From NCBI RefSeq assembly GCF_021044585.1, contig NZ_CP087998.1:1612001-1676000 (forward strand): a DNA stretch of 64,000 bases, given 5' to 3'. Shown here piece after piece: positions 60,415-64,000 of this stretch. Position 1 is the first letter of the stretch. Each line of letters opens with the position of its first letter. The stretch comes from Sulfurimonas sp. HSL-3221 (lineage in GTDB: Bacteria; Campylobacterota; Campylobacteria; Campylobacterales; Sulfurimonadaceae). The translations under genes were made by a program, and so were the position numbers. The notes beneath the pieces are model-generated. The model saw only the letters and a list, made by a program, of their open reading frames with translations. It was not told where the DNA came from and did not search any database.

Positions 60415-60813
60415 TCAAAAACCGCCGTTCGTATCGGCCGGCGGGATGAGCAGATCTTTCAGCGGCGGCATGACCGACTGGTCTTTCGGCGTCGCGATAT
60501 CGCTGAGGGCCTCCTTGATCTGCACGTGACAGTCCCGGCAGCCCCGGATCACTTTGTGCTCCTCTACCCCCACGTTCTCGATCTTCTCGACGGGGTGGCA
60601 GGCGAAACACTCGCTGCCGCATTCGGCCATGGCATTGGGGTCGGCGCTGTGGCAATCGATGCACCCGAGCATCGGCTTATGGCGCGGATCGTTCTGGATC
60701 GTCGGCAACAATTTCGGGTGGCAGGTAAGGCAGTCCCCCGTACAGGCAAAGAGCGTCGCGAAAAGCCCCGGCATCACTACCGGGAGGAGTAAAAGGCGTT
60801 TGAGCATTTTCAT
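60415..60813 (-). CDS. Periplasmic tetrahaem cytochrome c
   Basis: A 132-residue exported protein with a signal peptide (about 1-22) and four CXXCH motifs: CLTCH, CIDCH, CFACH and CRDCH, spaced over about 70 residues. This density is typical of multihaem cytochromes of the NapC/NrfH or cytochrome c7/c3-like groups, which pass electrons to periplasmic reductases. There is no membrane anchor beyond the signal peptide, so the protein is soluble or held by cleavage-resistant processing. It stands alone between clpB and rpmH. Confidence 0.88.
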   Translation of the reverse strand: MKMLKRLLLLPVVMPGLFATLFACTGDCLTCHPKLLPTIQNDPRHKPMLGCIDCHSADPNAMAECGSECFACHPVEKIENVGVEEHKVIRGCRDCHVQIKEALSDIATPKDQSVMPPLKDLLIPPADTNGGF

Positions 60814-60836
60814 ACCGGGATTGTAGCGCGTCCGGA

Positions 60837-63413
<2,577 letters not shown>

Positions 63414-63460
63414 TTTATGTGTCCTTTATTAGCTGCTGTTGAGTGGAATGATTATAGCAT

Positions 63461-63506
63461 CTTTAGTCCATTACTGTCAACTATACTTGATACAGAATGA
63501 CTAAAG
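63461..63506. promoter_or_regulatory. 8-bp inverted repeat in the clpB/protease divergent promoter
   Basis: CTTTAGTC (63461-63468) and GACTAAAG (63499-63506) are perfect complements 30 bases apart. A smaller palindrome TCAA-N6-TTGA lies between them. The region is upstream of clpB and could bind a heat-shock repressor, but it matches neither the HAIR (HspR) nor the CIRCE (HrcA) consensus. Confidence 0.35.
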
Positions 63507-63588
63507 TTTTATCGACCCCATCCATCATACCGCATTTTTTTGCACGGCACGCCACGGTCTACATGCTTTTATTTTACTATTGTTTGAC

Positions 63589-63594
63589 TATAAT
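63589..63594 (+). promoter_or_regulatory. -10 box of the C-terminal processing protease gene
   Basis: TATAAT at 63589-63594, 38 bases before the ATG at 63633, after a T-rich tract. Confidence 0.55.
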
Positions 63595-63632
63595 AGACGC
63601 TCAAAAATTGCGAGACTGGAAAGCAGCAGAAA

Positions 63633-64000
63633 ATGAAAAAGAAAAAGATGATGGCGATGGGCTTTCTCACGGCAACGGCGGCCGTAGCCCTGACCTATTC
63701 CACCGCCCTCCTCGCCGACGCACCCACCGAGGGTACACCGACGGTTGAAGCTTCCCGGCTCCAGGCGTTGGCGAAATTCACGAAGGTCCTCAGTATCGTC
63801 GAAAAATATTACGTCGACGAGGAGAGTATCGAGACCCTGATGAACAAATCCATCGAGGGAATGATGGGCAAACTCGACGCCCACTCCTCCTACCTGAACC
63901 AGAAGGGCTTTAAAGACCTCCAGGTACAGACCAAGGGCGAGTTCGGCGGCCTGGGTATCACCGTCGGCATCAAAGACGGCGCCCTGACCGTCATCGCGCC
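63633..64000 (+). CDS. C-terminal processing peptidase (S41), 3' end outside window
   Basis: The first 122 residues of a periplasmic S41 protease (CtpA/Prc family), which trims the C-terminal ends of envelope proteins. A signal peptide or anchor (about 5-28, GFLTATAAVALTYSTALLA) is followed by FTKVLSIVEKYYVDEESIETLMNKSIEGMMGKLDAHSSYL, the conserved N-terminal region of the family. The start of the PDZ domain is visible in EFGGLGITVGIKDGALTVIAP. The catalytic Ser-Lys part lies beyond the window. It is divergent from clpB. Confidence 0.93.
   Translation, partial: MKKKKMMAMGFLTATAAVALTYSTALLADAPTEGTPTVEASRLQALAKFTKVLSIVEKYYVDEESIETLMNKSIEGMMGKLDAHSSYLNQKGFKDLQVQTKGEFGGLGITVGIKDGALTVIA

Overview
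The window is a 64 kb stretch of a Campylobacterota (Epsilonproteobacteria) chromosome with unusually high G+C for that group. The assignment rests on lineage-restricted genes and gene order: HobA (the DnaA-binding initiator regulator), the block rppH-lysC-hobA-holB-folP that Helicobacter also has, a DUF3972 protein, and a malate:quinone oxidoreductase of the Helicobacter type. A Sulfurimonas-like sulfur or hydrogen oxidiser is plausible, but the sequence does not prove the genus. Coding DNA is G+C rich while promoters are strikingly A+T rich, so regulatory palindromes stand out. I saw no rRNA or tRNA gene, CRISPR array, insertion sequence or prophage.

Layout: 1-8.1 kb holds a truncated M18 aminopeptidase, a DUF2798/MarR pair, a monohaem cytochrome, an atypical ADP-ribosylglycohydrolase with a thioredoxin 2, a COG4705 membrane protein, two NAD(P) oxidoreductases, and an AraC regulator with a flavin-type protein. 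dnaE fills 8.1-11.8 kb. From 11.9 to 18.9 kb lies an accessory cluster: a TonB-dependent receptor next to a tightly overlapping operon for a CcdA/UreH-like membrane protein, a DUF4198 protein, a NapH-like polyferredoxin, a double-cubane/2-hydroxyacyl-CoA dehydratase-like protein and its ATP-dependent activase. From 19 to 33.9 kb are housekeeping genes (RluA-type synthase, glycosyltransferase, EF-P, HU, MsrB, cyclophilin, Pit transporter, then the folP-holB-hobA-lysC-rppH block). Among them, mqo carries an in-frame TAG, and a small HTH gene pair sits behind an A+T-rich regulatory region.

From 34 to 44 kb are hemW, tatB, tatC and queA, a GlcG-like protein, a lipocalin, a nitroreductase, dprA, a divergent polysaccharide deacetylase, a Kef-type antiporter and a PhzF protein. 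From 44.1 to 47.9 kb is a respiratory module: a peroxidase-family cytochrome with three haem motifs, a dihaem cytochrome c, a membrane Fe-S protein and a Crp/Fnr regulator. Two sites of the form GTGAT-N4-ATCAC lie in its intergenic region and just upstream of the regulator gene. The most striking locus follows at 47.9-50.2 kb: a leucine leader peptide and attenuator controlling a 2-isopropylmalate synthase in which the C-terminal position is occupied by a SAM-dependent methyltransferase of the trans-aconitate methyltransferase type.

The remainder (50.3-64 kb) carries ybaK, a transglutaminase-like protein, sodB, a tRNA-nucleotidyltransferase homologue that has lost its catalytic Asp pair, ilvC, ruvX, the classical rpmH-rnpA-yidD-yidC-jag-mnmE block read on the minus strand, a tetrahaem cytochrome, clpB, and the start of a C-terminal processing protease that runs off the window.
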